Positions 51,736 through 60,653 of a DNA stretch of 64,000 bases are shown one piece after another; position 1 is the stretch's first letter; every line of letters starts with the position of its first letter. The position numbers were made by a program, and so were the translations under genes. The stretch is from Flavobacterium sp. H122. GTDB lineage: Bacteria > Bacteroidota > Bacteroidia > Flavobacteriales > Flavobacteriaceae. The notes beneath the pieces were generated by a model, which ran no database searches, was not told the origin of the DNA, and saw only the letters and a list, made by a program, of their open reading frames with translations. Location: the NCBI RefSeq assembly GCF_004959765.1, contig NZ_SJZD01000004.1, forward strand, positions 46,424-110,423. The letters are read 5' to 3'.

Positions 51736-52653
51736 TTATGCCAAAGCTTCCTGCCATTGTTCTTCGCTTTGCGGACTCGTTCTTAAACATATAATTGTAC
51801 TGTCTTCCTGAATTCCGTTCATGTACATAGTCAACTCTGGATTTATATATTTAGAAACCCCGTACCAATTTGGTTTAAGATAGAATACCCAGTGCTGTTG
51901 GTTTCCAAATTCATCCAATAAATCTATCGGGCTGTCTACGTTACGGGTATTATAATCATTCACAAAATGGTAAAACAATCTTCCAAAATCCATCCGTATT
52001 GGCGACTTGGCTCTAAATTCTGTTCTGATAATTGAATTAGGATTTTTATAAAAAACGAAAGTGATTACAACCATATCCCTGAATTCATCATCCTTCGGTT
52101 CTGAAAATGTTCCAAATGCCGGAAATTCCCATGTTTTATAAATTTTAGCCGGAATAGAAACTGTAGCTTTAAAAGTTGAATAAACCCATGTTGGAATAAG
52201 AAACATCACTATTGCTGATACTACCACAAAAGAATAGGTAGCACTATTCATATAGGTATATAAAAGCAGAAAGGGAATTGAACCGAAAACTGCTATCATT
52301 AAATTATACACGCCTTCCAGCCATATATTATCCAAGCCGTATTTATCCAGATAAGTCCTGTATACAAAAGCATGCAAACCTCCTAATCCAAAAAATATAA
52401 CCTGATAGAAAACAAACTCTCCAAAAAGTGTATTGATAGCTCTTGAATGCCCTAGAAAAGCCACTAGAGTAAAAACCAGGATTGACGAAAAAAGATAGAT
52501 ATAATATTTAGTTTTATATTCTGTTTTATAATTTTTTACTTTATCGATAAAAAACATAGCCAATATTGCCCCAAGGAGCAATAAAATAGCTATTACAATC
52601 AATAAAGAAGGATCAATTAATTCTTTAAAATTAGGTCTAAATGCTGGTTTCAT
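51736..52653 (-). CDS. tssN: T6SSiii inner-membrane protein TssN
   Basis: This 305-residue protein has several membrane helices: about residues 15-35 (LLIVIAILLLLGAILAMFFI), 50-65, 78-98, 110-130 and 140-165. A cytoplasmic domain of about 140 residues follows (DEFRDMVVITFVFYKNPNSI...). This is the layout of TssN. It overlaps tssG by 4 bp (ATGA), typical of coupled genes. The assignment is by topology and locus position. Confidence 0.82.
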   Translation of the reverse strand: MKPAFRPNFKELIDPSLLIVIAILLLLGAILAMFFIDKVKNYKTEYKTKYYIYLFSSILVFTLVAFLGHSRAINTLFGEFVFYQVIFFGLGGLHAFVYRTYLDKYGLDNIWLEGVYNLMIAVFGSIPFLLLYTYMNSATYSFVVVSAIVMFLIPTWVYSTFKATVSIPAKIYKTWEFPAFGTFSEPKDDEFRDMVVITFVFYKNPNSIIRTEFRAKSPIRMDFGRLFYHFVNDYNTRNVDSPIDLLDEFGNQQHWVFYLKPNWYGVSKYINPELTMYMNGIQEDSTIICLRTSPQSEEQWQEALA

Positions 52654-53579
52654 ATTCTTGTTGTAATTCCTAAAACTGGGTCTTGATTAAAATTAAATTG
52701 TTCTATATCCAATGGCAAAATGATTGTAGTTTTCAAGTCAATCTCTACCGGGAGAAAATACTCATAGAAAAGATCTATAAACCTTCGTATTCCTCCGTTA
52801 TGAATATAATCAGTGAATGAGCTGTTTTTAAGCGGACCTATTTTGAACTCAAGATTCAAGGAATAATCCATATATGACATTCCTGAAATCATATCAAGTC
52901 CTAAATAGCAATCATTTAGAGTTACATTTTGGTTGCTTTCCGACAAATCATGATAGCCCAACTCAACTATCTCCACCTGTTCGTCAAGTAAATACTCCAA
53001 ACAATAAGCCGTCTTATCAAGTTTTCCTACAATTTTGTGCAAATAAGGAAGCAGTCTTATAAATTTGGCAACAAGTATTTCAGGTAAAGTTCTATCTATA
53101 TTCCAAAAATCAATTAAAAAATCAATAGGTTTTCCTTGGTTTAAACGTAGTAAAAACTCTTTTTCAGCTTTATCACGCATCATTCCGCTCATGAAAAATT
53201 CATTTTCAAAAGGCATGAAGAATTTACGTGCATTTTCCTCTTCCTTTTGCTGCAAACGATATTCCTTTGTCATATCGTCAACCGACCTGTTCAGTCTTTC
53301 AGTTTTGGGGTAATGAAAAACACCTTCAGGCAACGAATCATAAATTCCATCTCTGGAAATATCAACTTTAAGAAATTGTGTTGCATCATAATCATAATCA
53401 ACAACATCACATCCTAAAACATCAGTACTATAAGGTCTCTTAAACTGACCTTGATAATCAATCAAAAATTCATATCCTTCGTTACTGCAATTTTCCAAGA
53501 GCGAAGACAAAATCACTTCTGCTCTCAGATCAAAAGGAATGGAATTAATTTTGTTTTTAATTTCTATAATCGCATCCAT
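52650..53579 (-). CDS. tssG: T6SS baseplate protein TssG
   Basis: This 309-residue protein matches TssG in length and position. A 'FLIDFWNIDRTLPEI'-like segment and LDKTAYCLEYLLDEQVEIVELGYHDLSE followed by VTLNDCYLGLDMISG correspond to the conserved middle of TssG. With TssF (not in this window) it forms a baseplate wedge. The next gene, tssN, overlaps it by 4 bp. Confidence 0.82.
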   Translation of the reverse strand: MDAIIEIKNKINSIPFDLRAEVILSSLLENCSNEGYEFLIDYQGQFKRPYSTDVLGCDVVDYDYDATQFLKVDISRDGIYDSLPEGVFHYPKTERLNRSVDDMTKEYRLQQKEEENARKFFMPFENEFFMSGMMRDKAEKEFLLRLNQGKPIDFLIDFWNIDRTLPEILVAKFIRLLPYLHKIVGKLDKTAYCLEYLLDEQVEIVELGYHDLSESNQNVTLNDCYLGLDMISGMSYMDYSLNLEFKIGPLKNSSFTDYIHNGGIRRFIDLFYEYFLPVEIDLKTTIILPLDIEQFNFNQDPVLGITTRI

Positions 53580-53593
53580 ACATCATCATTTCG

Positions 53594-54223
53594 TTAATTT
53601 TCCTTCAATCTGCCAGAGGCGAAATATCTGCTTTGAAAATATTTATCGTTAAAATCAAAAACTCTTAATCCTGAGGATCTTGTAGTTGCAAGAATTTTAT
53701 CATTCTTCAGATAAATTGCAACATCTGATATAGGGATATCTTTGTTATATCTTAGGAAAATAAAATCACCTTCCTCGAGGTCGATTCTTGACAGAAAAAG
53801 CTCTATGTCTTTTGACTTAAAAATTCCCAGTGCAGTAGTAGGCAAACTTTTCTTATATGCCTTACTATATAAGGCCTGTGCAAAAGGAACTATTCCCAAA
53901 CTATCTTTAGAAAATGATTTATTACCATAAGGTGTACCGATCCATTTATCAATGTAACCGTAAAAATCATAGTTCTTTATTTCATCAGGTCTTACACCAA
54001 GCAAAACCGAATATTTTTCCTTAACCCTTATTTGTTCATCCGTCAATCCTTCTTCATACTGATCAGCAAGACGCTCATCACTTTGCTGCTCTTTAATACC
54101 TAAAGCTTTTTTGATTTTAGCTTCATCATATTTCAGTTTAAGCGGTACTTCTTCAATGTACTTCGGATTGCCACACGCAATTACAAGAGGAAAAATTAAA
54201 ATTGTTAATACTGCTTTTTTCAA
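53594..54223 (-). CDS. TssQ-like lipoprotein with a degenerate NlpC/P60-like domain
   Basis: This 209-residue lipoprotein (ILIFPLVIAC, lipidated Cys17) leads the structural operon. After a charged helical linker, residues about 87-205 resemble NlpC/P60: YIDKWIGTPYG, then KDSLGIVPFAQALY where a DCSG(L/F)VQ nucleophile motif is expected, ...LEEGDFIFLRY, and ISDVAIYLKNDKILAT where SHVGIYL is expected. Cys is replaced by Ser108 and His by Asp167, so peptidase activity is unlikely. TssQ is a known T6SSiii lipoprotein at the outer membrane, and this gene is the best candidate; the name is by context. Confidence 0.72.
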   Translation of the reverse strand: MKKAVLTILIFPLVIACGNPKYIEEVPLKLKYDEAKIKKALGIKEQQSDERLADQYEEGLTDEQIRVKEKYSVLLGVRPDEIKNYDFYGYIDKWIGTPYGNKSFSKDSLGIVPFAQALYSKAYKKSLPTTALGIFKSKDIELFLSRIDLEEGDFIFLRYNKDIPISDVAIYLKNDKILATTRSSGLRVFDFNDKYFQSRYFASGRLKEN

Positions 54224-54256
54224 AAGGCTAAATCTTTAATTATAAATAATTTCTTA

Positions 54257-54285
54257 CAAATATATACTTTTTATGATACAAACAA
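54257..54285 (-). promoter_or_regulatory. Promoter of the T6SSiii structural operon
   Basis: On the minus strand TTG (54285-54283) is followed after 18 bases by TATATTTG (54264-54257), close to the TTG-N19-TAnnTTTG consensus of Flavobacterium. It lies 34 bp before the ATG of the TssQ-like gene. The remaining 170 bp up to the divergent PKD gene is AT-rich. Confidence 0.65.
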
Positions 54286-54458
54286 ATTTTTTAAACATTT
54301 TTTTAAGGTTAACAATCAAAAAAATTGAATTATCATATTTGTGAATTTATTCCTACATTATGTAAATGTATTTAAAAAATTAAATTGTAAGAAAAAAAAT
54401 ACAAATAATTAGTCAACTTAATGTTTTTTTATTAAGTTCGTCAGCAAAAAAAAAATTG

Positions 54459-55535
54459 ATGTATAGAGCTAAAAATACTTTTAGAGAATTACTGACCAAT
54501 TTTGACCCCAGAATATTATTAGTGTTTATCCTGATTCTATCATTGGGTATGGTTTCTTTTATTTCAAAATTTATAGGAAGTGTGGACTGTGAGAATACAA
54601 CTTTTTATATTGTTGCCAAAAACAGACTTGTAGGTGAAAACATTGAATTTTATAATGAAACCAATGGGGCCGACACTTGGGAATGGGATTTCGGAGATGG
54701 TTCTGAAAAAGAACATGAAAAAAGTGTCACACATCAGTACGATAAATCCGGAAAATACAGAGTGACATTAACAATCAATGAAACCTGTATAACTTTTAAA
54801 GATATAGTTATAAAATCAGTCGGCGATTTATCCGAAAGAATAAGAAAACCTGAAATCATTGCTCCAAGAGTTGTAAAAGTTGGTGAAGAAGTTATGTTTG
54901 ACTACTATTATAACGGAAATGATTTATTTTCATGGGAATGGAGTTTTGGCGAAACATCAAGACTTGATGATACAGAAAGTAATCCTGTATATGTTTACAG
55001 AACTCCGGGAGTTAAAAAAATCAGTTTGATTGTTAACGGCAATGTCAGTAAAATTGTTTCCAAAACCATTCTTGTCAAGCCCAAAGATCCGGTGCCACCT
55101 GAAGCACTTATTGAAGACGTCGAAATTAAACCGTTGAAACTGAAAAAAGGCCCGGCTCAAATAGATCCTGCCGAAGAATTTGCCATGACACTTCCGGTGG
55201 TGCCTCCTTCGTCCAAAAAGAAAACAAATACAGCAGACAAAAAGAAAAAGAATGCGCCTAAAATCTCTGAAGAACAATTTGAAATATTATTACATCAGGT
55301 AGCTAAAAAGAGTAAAACTAAAGACGATTTTGCAACTTTTTTATGTGATGACTTTAAAGTACCCGTACTTATAAATGACTCTAAAATAATGCCTTTTGAC
55401 GAGTATTGTAAAAAAATCGCTGACAAGACACTTAAATTTTCAAATATAAGGCTTACAGCAAACGATGAAGGCTGTATTATAAATGTAGAAGTAAATTATA
55501 AAATTAAGAAACATCTTTTGTGGATAAATGATTAA
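54459..55535 (+). CDS. PKD-domain inner-membrane protein of T6SSiii, first paralogue (TssP-like)
   Basis: This 358-residue protein has a short cytoplasmic N-terminus, one membrane helix (ILLVFILILSLGMVSFIS, about residues 20-40), then two periplasmic PKD beta-sandwiches marked by WEWDFGDGS (about residue 72) and WEWSFGETS (about 165). A lysine-rich linker leads to a C-terminal domain of about 90 residues (SEEQFEILLHQVAKKS ... FDEYCKKI). Start is ATG at 54459. I assign it to the T6SSiii trans-envelope complex by its place beside tssH and opposite tssQ; TssP is the likely name, but I cannot verify which paralogue. Confidence 0.72.
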   Translation: MYRAKNTFRELLTNFDPRILLVFILILSLGMVSFISKFIGSVDCENTTFYIVAKNRLVGENIEFYNETNGADTWEWDFGDGSEKEHEKSVTHQYDKSGKYRVTLTINETCITFKDIVIKSVGDLSERIRKPEIIAPRVVKVGEEVMFDYYYNGNDLFSWEWSFGETSRLDDTESNPVYVYRTPGVKKISLIVNGNVSKIVSKTILVKPKDPVPPEALIEDVEIKPLKLKKGPAQIDPAEEFAMTLPVVPPSSKKKTNTADKKKKNAPKISEEQFEILLHQVAKKSKTKDDFATFLCDDFKVPVLINDSKIMPFDEYCKKIADKTLKFSNIRLTANDEGCIINVEVNYKIKKHLLWIND

Positions 55536-55548
55536 CTGAAAAGTAATT

Positions 55549-56622
55549 ATGAATAAAAATTCAACAAATTTCAAATTGGTTTTTTCAAATTTTGAAACCC
55601 GTATTATTATACTTTTTGCGGTACTGCTTGTTGCGAGTATCGGTATTTTCAGTTTCAAATACAATAAACATGTCGATTGTGACACTTCCGACTTTTTTAT
55701 AGTGGCTGAAAATTTTTCAGTTGGTGAAGTCATCGAATTTCATAACGAAACTCCAAATGCAATTCAATGGAAATGGGATTTTGGTGACGGAAGCCCAAAA
55801 GAAACTAAAAATCATGCACTGCATAAATATACAGAGCCTGGTATCTACACTGTAACACTTGTTATCAACGGCTTTTGTTTAAAAGAAAAGAAAATCCAGA
55901 TTAAGGATCATGGCGAAATTCTGGACAGAACAAAACTGCCTACGATTATAGCTCCTAAAATTGCAGCTGTAGGACAAAAAGTCAATTTCAATTATAAATA
56001 TTATACTGATGAGACTTTTTCATGGGAATGGAGTTTTGGGGAAACCGGCGATATAGACAATACAAATGAGTTTGCAAGCTACAGCTTTAGAACTCCCGGA
56101 CCAAAAACAGTGACACTTATAATTAACGGGGAATATAAATTTAAAACTTCCAAGATTATTTATATTAAACCAAGACCGGCATTTAAAAAGGAAAGTGAAA
56201 TGATGCTTGAAGAAGGATACACTTATGAAAAACCGGTAGGAGCTTTCTATAAACCTAAAGGCAATCCTGCTCCTGATCCTTCGGACAAATGGCTTAATCC
56301 AATAAATGCGAGACCTAAAGAACGAAATGTTCTACATTTTGCACCGGATATTTCTGAAAACCAATTTGAATTATTACTGCATCAGGTAGCTAACGAAACC
56401 AAAGAAAAAGAAGACTTTGGAAAATATATTTGTGAAAATTACCAGATTCCTGTAATCAAAAACGGTGATCAGGTAATGTCTTTTGAAGAATTCTGTAAAA
56501 GGATAAAAGGACAGGAAATTAAAATCGATGCATTACGTCTTACAAAAGATAATCTTAACTGTATTGACGGCTTTAGTATAAGCTATCAGGTAAAAGGGCT
56601 TCTGGGCTGGAAAGAGGACTAA
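55549..56622 (+). CDS. PKD-domain inner-membrane protein of T6SSiii, second paralogue
   Basis: This 357-residue protein has the same architecture as the gene 13 bp upstream: a membrane helix (IIILFAVLLVASIGIFSF), PKD domains with WKWDFGDGS and WEWSFGETG, and the C-terminal domain (ISENQFELLLHQVANET ... FEEFCKRIKG). The linker differs: it is P, K and D-rich instead of lysine runs. So it is a tandem duplicate that has diverged. It may form hetero-oligomers with the first copy in the envelope complex. A 25-bp gap leads to tssH. Confidence 0.72.
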   Translation: MNKNSTNFKLVFSNFETRIIILFAVLLVASIGIFSFKYNKHVDCDTSDFFIVAENFSVGEVIEFHNETPNAIQWKWDFGDGSPKETKNHALHKYTEPGIYTVTLVINGFCLKEKKIQIKDHGEILDRTKLPTIIAPKIAAVGQKVNFNYKYYTDETFSWEWSFGETGDIDNTNEFASYSFRTPGPKTVTLIINGEYKFKTSKIIYIKPRPAFKKESEMMLEEGYTYEKPVGAFYKPKGNPAPDPSDKWLNPINARPKERNVLHFAPDISENQFELLLHQVANETKEKEDFGKYICENYQIPVIKNGDQVMSFEEFCKRIKGQEIKIDALRLTKDNLNCIDGFSISYQVKGLLGWKED

Positions 56623-56647
56623 AGCAAAAACCAACAAAAAACAAACT

Positions 56648-59092
56648 ATGATTACAGAAAATATAATATTTCACGAAGAATTACAAACAGCACTGGATAA
56701 AGCGAGACGCATAGCTCAGGATACCAGACAGCCTGAATATACTGCCGCGCATTTATTAAAAGCCATTTTACATAGAGACCTGACGCTTCTTAAAGAACTG
56801 GAAGCAATGGGAAAAGATGTCTATTTTATTGAGGAGTGGGCTGAAGTCCGTATTGAGGAAATTCCTAAATCAATGAGACCTGTTGAAGCGGAGGCACATC
56901 AGAGCATTGACGAGGTAATTGCCGAAGCAGATGCTGTAAGGGATATTTTAGACCGCGACGAAGTCGATTTATTTGCAGTCATGGTTGCCTTGGCAACACC
57001 TGGTGTAGGATTCAATTTTGATCAGATGAAAAGTTTTCCGGTAACACGTTCCGAGTTATTAATTGAACGTGAAGACGGAAAAATCAATAATGAGATTATG
57101 AACCTTCCTTCTGAGCGTTCTGTATCAAAATACATTCATAAATATTGCTCCAATAAAACTGCAAAAGTCAAAAAAAGCAAAATTGAAATTGTTGGAAGAG
57201 ATAAAGAAATAAAAGAAATTACAGAAGTTCTTTGCCGTTTTTCAAAGCCTAATGTTTTACTTTGCGGTTATTCCGGTGTTGGAAAATCGGCTGTAATTAC
57301 AGGATTTTCCAATGCTATTGTAAACAATCTGGTTCCCGAAAAACTGCAGAATACAGAAGTTTTTGAACTTGATTTAGGAAATTTAATTGCAGGAGCCTCC
57401 TATAAAGGTGAAATAGAAGACCGTTTGAAAAAACTAATACAAGAACTGAAATCTTTTCCAAAAGCCATTTTAGTGATTGACGGAATTCATGTCTTATTGG
57501 ATAAAAACAGTGATAACGCAGGTATTTCAAGTATACTGAAAAGCGAATTATCAAAAGGACTTACTTTAATTGCGACGACAACTGTTGATGAATTCACTAA
57601 GAAAATAGAAAAAGACGAAGTACTGTCAGGAATGTTTGAACTCATAAAGGTGGAAGAGCCTGATGATGAAACTTCTTTCAGAATTATTAAAACAGCTCTA
57701 AAATTATACCATAATCATCATCATTTAAAAACAGATGATGAAACTATCAGGGAATCAATCCGATTATCAAAACGTTATTTAAAAGAGAAAAGTCTCCCTG
57801 AATCTGCCTTGAATTTATTAGACAGGACAATGTCAGTGATTAAAACCGCGGGTGAATCGTTCCTGTCTGAAAAAGAGGCTCTGATAAACAAAATCGAAAA
57901 GATAAAAGAACTGCCGGAAGAATATCAGCTTCAGGAAGCCAATTGGCTGTTTGGCGATATCAAGCGCAAAGCACATTATTTACTGACACAGGAAAAATTT
58001 GAAGAAGAAAATAACAGTGAGATAACTGCTGATGAATTGATTCAAAAGCTTGAAGATTTTATCGAAAAACTGGCTTCTATTGCGCAAAGCAAAAAAGATC
58101 ATATTGAAGCTATCGATTTAGCAGCCATTGTTGCCCAAAAAACCAACATTCCTTTAGGGAAACTTCAAACGGAAGAAAAAGACCGTTTGCAGAGTATGGA
58201 AGAAATATTAAAAAAACGTGTTGTTGGCCAGGACTTAGCGATTCAAATAATTACAGAAGCTGTACTTGAATCGCGTTCTGGTTTAAGCAAAGCCGGCCAG
58301 CCCATGGGATCGTTTTTCTTTTTAGGTCCAACCGGAACCGGTAAAACAGAATTGGCAAAATCACTGGCCGATTTCCTGTTTCAGGACGAAAGTGCCATTA
58401 TACGTTTTGACATGTCTGAATTCAAAGAAGAACATTCGGCTGCATTATTATACGGAGCTCCTCCGGGTTATGTGGGTTATGAAGAAGGTGGTTTATTGGT
58501 TAATAAAATCAGACAGAAGCCCTACTCTATTGTTTTATTTGATGAGATAGAAAAAGCGCATCCATCCGTTTTTGATGTCTTCTTACAAATCATGGACGAA
58601 GGAAAACTTCATGACCGTTTAGGGAAAGAAGGTGATTTTTCAAATGCGTTGATTTTATTTACTTCCAATATTGGTTCAAAATTTATTGTGGATTCGATTA
58701 CAGGAGGAAACGGTTATCCATCATCGAATCAATTAATGGAGATCATGGCTAATCATTTCAGACCCGAATTCCTTGGTCGTTTAACTGAAATCATTCCGTT
58801 TGCTCCTATCTCAAAAGAAAATGCAATGGGAATTTTTGAAATACATTTGAAAAAGGAATTACTTGATTTAGTCAAATCACAGGATATTGAAATCAATGTC
58901 ACTCCCGAGGCTAAATCTTATCTGGTTGACAATGGCTATAACGCCACTTACGGTGCCCGTCCATTAAAAGGTATCATCCGTTCTGAACTGAGAAGACCTT
59001 TGGCTAAGAAAATTATTTCAAATGAAATACAGGAAGGCAGTAAAGTAACTGTTAGCTACTCAGATAATGCACTTACATGGAGTATTGAATAA
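56648..59092 (+). CDS. tssH: T6SS sheath-recycling AAA+ ATPase TssH (ClpV) with a degenerate first ATPase domain
   Basis: This 814-residue Clp-type ATPase has an N-domain (about 1-150), D1, a middle coil and D2. D1 keeps Walker A (GYSGVGKSAV, Lys213), but Walker B reads VIDGIH, with Gly279 in place of the catalytic Glu, and the usual ERRF arginine-finger segment reads LSGMFELI. D2 is intact: GPTGTGKTEL (Lys566), pore loop GYVGYEEGG, LFDEIEKAHP (Glu633) and FLGRLTEIIPF (Arg711). TssH disassembles contracted TssB/C sheath for reuse. D2 therefore must provide the power. It ends in a terminator. Confidence 0.92.
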   Translation: MITENIIFHEELQTALDKARRIAQDTRQPEYTAAHLLKAILHRDLTLLKELEAMGKDVYFIEEWAEVRIEEIPKSMRPVEAEAHQSIDEVIAEADAVRDILDRDEVDLFAVMVALATPGVGFNFDQMKSFPVTRSELLIEREDGKINNEIMNLPSERSVSKYIHKYCSNKTAKVKKSKIEIVGRDKEIKEITEVLCRFSKPNVLLCGYSGVGKSAVITGFSNAIVNNLVPEKLQNTEVFELDLGNLIAGASYKGEIEDRLKKLIQELKSFPKAILVIDGIHVLLDKNSDNAGISSILKSELSKGLTLIATTTVDEFTKKIEKDEVLSGMFELIKVEEPDDETSFRIIKTALKLYHNHHHLKTDDETIRESIRLSKRYLKEKSLPESALNLLDRTMSVIKTAGESFLSEKEALINKIEKIKELPEEYQLQEANWLFGDIKRKAHYLLTQEKFEEENNSEITADELIQKLEDFIEKLASIAQSKKDHIEAIDLAAIVAQKTNIPLGKLQTEEKDRLQSMEEILKKRVVGQDLAIQIITEAVLESRSGLSKAGQPMGSFFFLGPTGTGKTELAKSLADFLFQDESAIIRFDMSEFKEEHSAALLYGAPPGYVGYEEGGLLVNKIRQKPYSIVLFDEIEKAHPSVFDVFLQIMDEGKLHDRLGKEGDFSNALILFTSNIGSKFIVDSITGGNGYPSSNQLMEIMANHFRPEFLGRLTEIIPFAPISKENAMGIFEIHLKKELLDLVKSQDIEINVTPEAKSYLVDNGYNATYGARPLKGIIRSELRRPLAKKIISNEIQEGSKVTVSYSDNALTWSIE

Positions 59093-59112
59093 AAAGTAAA
59101 AAATAAATTTTG

Positions 59113-59151
59113 AATCCCTTAACTTGATTTTGTTGAGGGATTTTTTTTTTT
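59113..59151 (+). terminator. Terminator after tssH
   Basis: AATCCCTTAAC (59113-59123) pairs with GTTGAGGGATT (59132-59142), one G-U, followed by about eleven T. It closes the PKD-PKD-tssH transcript and the T6SS island. Confidence 0.9.
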
Positions 59152-59262
59152 ATCAGTACAACATATTAACAAAGTTTATATTACAAAATTTAGGTGCTTG
59201 ATTTTTTAATCTTTATTTTTCAATGTGTGACTATAGTTACTGACTAAAAGTTTTTATCAATA

Positions 59263-59270
59263 TAAATTTG
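59263..59270 (+). promoter_or_regulatory. -7 element TAAATTTG of the efflux operon
   Basis: Matches TAnnTTTG, 23 bp before the TolC-like start at 59294. A clear TTG at -33 is not seen; TTACTGAC lies near that position. Confidence 0.5.
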
Positions 59271-59293
59271 CTTCATAATTTATTAAACACGCT

Positions 59294-60601
59294 ATGAAAC
59301 ATAATTATATATTACTGATTACAAGTGTCTTAAGTTTAGAATCTTGGTCACAAGACACAATACAGCTGTCTAAAACTGAATTACAGGCTAAAGTTGTAGA
59401 AAACAATCTGCAGATTAAAATAGCTGAGAAAAATTATCAATCAGCTAAAGCCGATTACAATCAGTCAAAATCACTGTTTTTACCTAATGTTGCTGCATCA
59501 CACACTGGTATAATAACCACAAATCCATTAATGGCATTCGGTTCTAAATTGAATCAGGAAATTTTAACCGCTTCTGATTTTAATCCTGCTTTGCTCAACG
59601 ACCCAAAACGAACTCAGAATTTTGCTACTAAAATAGAAATTCAACAACCGTTGATTAATGCTGACGGAATTTACGGGCGTCAGGCGGCCAAAGCTAAAAT
59701 GGAAGCGTATCAACTACAGATTGAACGTACTAAAGAATATTTGGGACTAGAAATAAACAAAGCATACATGCAGTTACAACTGGCTTATAAAGCGGTTAAC
59801 GTTTTGAAAAAAGCCGAAGAAACTACAAAAGCAAATTTAAAATTGGTGGAAAACTATTTTAAAAACGGAATGCTACAAAAAACCGACCTGCTGAATGTAC
59901 AGGTGCGTGTGAGTGAAATCTCGAATCAACTGCAATACGCAAAATCAAATGTGCAGAATACATCTGATTATTTAGCTTTTCTTTTGAACGAAGAAAACAG
60001 CAATAAAATTTTCAAACCATCCGATGAATTGGAAAATTCAATTACCCATTCTTCTTTTGAAACAAAACTTTCCGAAGAACGAAAAGATATTCAAGCCATG
60101 CAGAAATCGGTCAATGCCTACGAAAAAATGTTCAAATCTTCCAAGTTGGGAATGCTGCCCCGCTTGAACGCCTTTGGCAGCTATGAAATGTATGATAAAA
60201 ATATCATTGGAATGAAAGCCAGTGGTTATTTAGTTGGTGCGCAATTATCCTGGAATGTATTTGACGGTATGAAAACAATCGGCAAAACAGAAAAGGCCAA
60301 AGCTGATTTTCAAAAAGCCGAAGTGGAATCAGAACAATATAAAAAACAGAGTCAACTGGAATTGAATAAAACGTCTCGCCAACTGAAAGATGCTGAAAAC
60401 AAAGTAAACTTATCAAAACTGGCACATGAACAATCTCAGGAAGCCTTCAGAATCCGCGAAAACAGATTCAGACAGGGATTGGAAAAAACAACCGATTTAT
60501 TGTTATCTGAAACCCAGATGGCACAAAAAGAACTGGAGTATCTGCAAGCCATTTTTGAATATAATTTCACAAAAAGCTATTTGGAATTTTTAAGTAAATA
60601 A
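59294..60601 (+). CDS. TolC-family outer-membrane efflux channel
   Basis: This 435-residue protein has a signal peptide (YILLITSVLSLESWSQ) and the duplicated TolC layout: two long helical hairpins (LQIKIAEKNYQSAKADYNQSKSLFLPNVAAS near 40-70; FKSSKLGMLPRLNAFGSYEM near 280-300) and the second-half strand pair (LVGAQLSWNVFDGMKT). It forms the outer-membrane pore for the MFP and RND proteins that follow. Gap to the MFP gene is 52 bp. Confidence 0.9.
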   Translation: MKHNYILLITSVLSLESWSQDTIQLSKTELQAKVVENNLQIKIAEKNYQSAKADYNQSKSLFLPNVAASHTGIITTNPLMAFGSKLNQEILTASDFNPALLNDPKRTQNFATKIEIQQPLINADGIYGRQAAKAKMEAYQLQIERTKEYLGLEINKAYMQLQLAYKAVNVLKKAEETTKANLKLVENYFKNGMLQKTDLLNVQVRVSEISNQLQYAKSNVQNTSDYLAFLLNEENSNKIFKPSDELENSITHSSFETKLSEERKDIQAMQKSVNAYEKMFKSSKLGMLPRLNAFGSYEMYDKNIIGMKASGYLVGAQLSWNVFDGMKTIGKTEKAKADFQKAEVESEQYKKQSQLELNKTSRQLKDAENKVNLSKLAHEQSQEAFRIRENRFRQGLEKTTDLLLSETQMAQKELEYLQAIFEYNFTKSYLEFLSK

Positions 60602-60653
60602 AATTGAAGTACGAAGTACAAAAGACGAAATATAAAAGATAAAAGACGAAAAC

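Noticed and set aside
36548..59092. Reading the locus as a contractile phage tail or an extracellular contractile injection system
   Set aside because: TssK, TssN, TssO, TssH and Hcp of T6SSiii type are present, and no capsid, terminase or tape-measure gene is seen.
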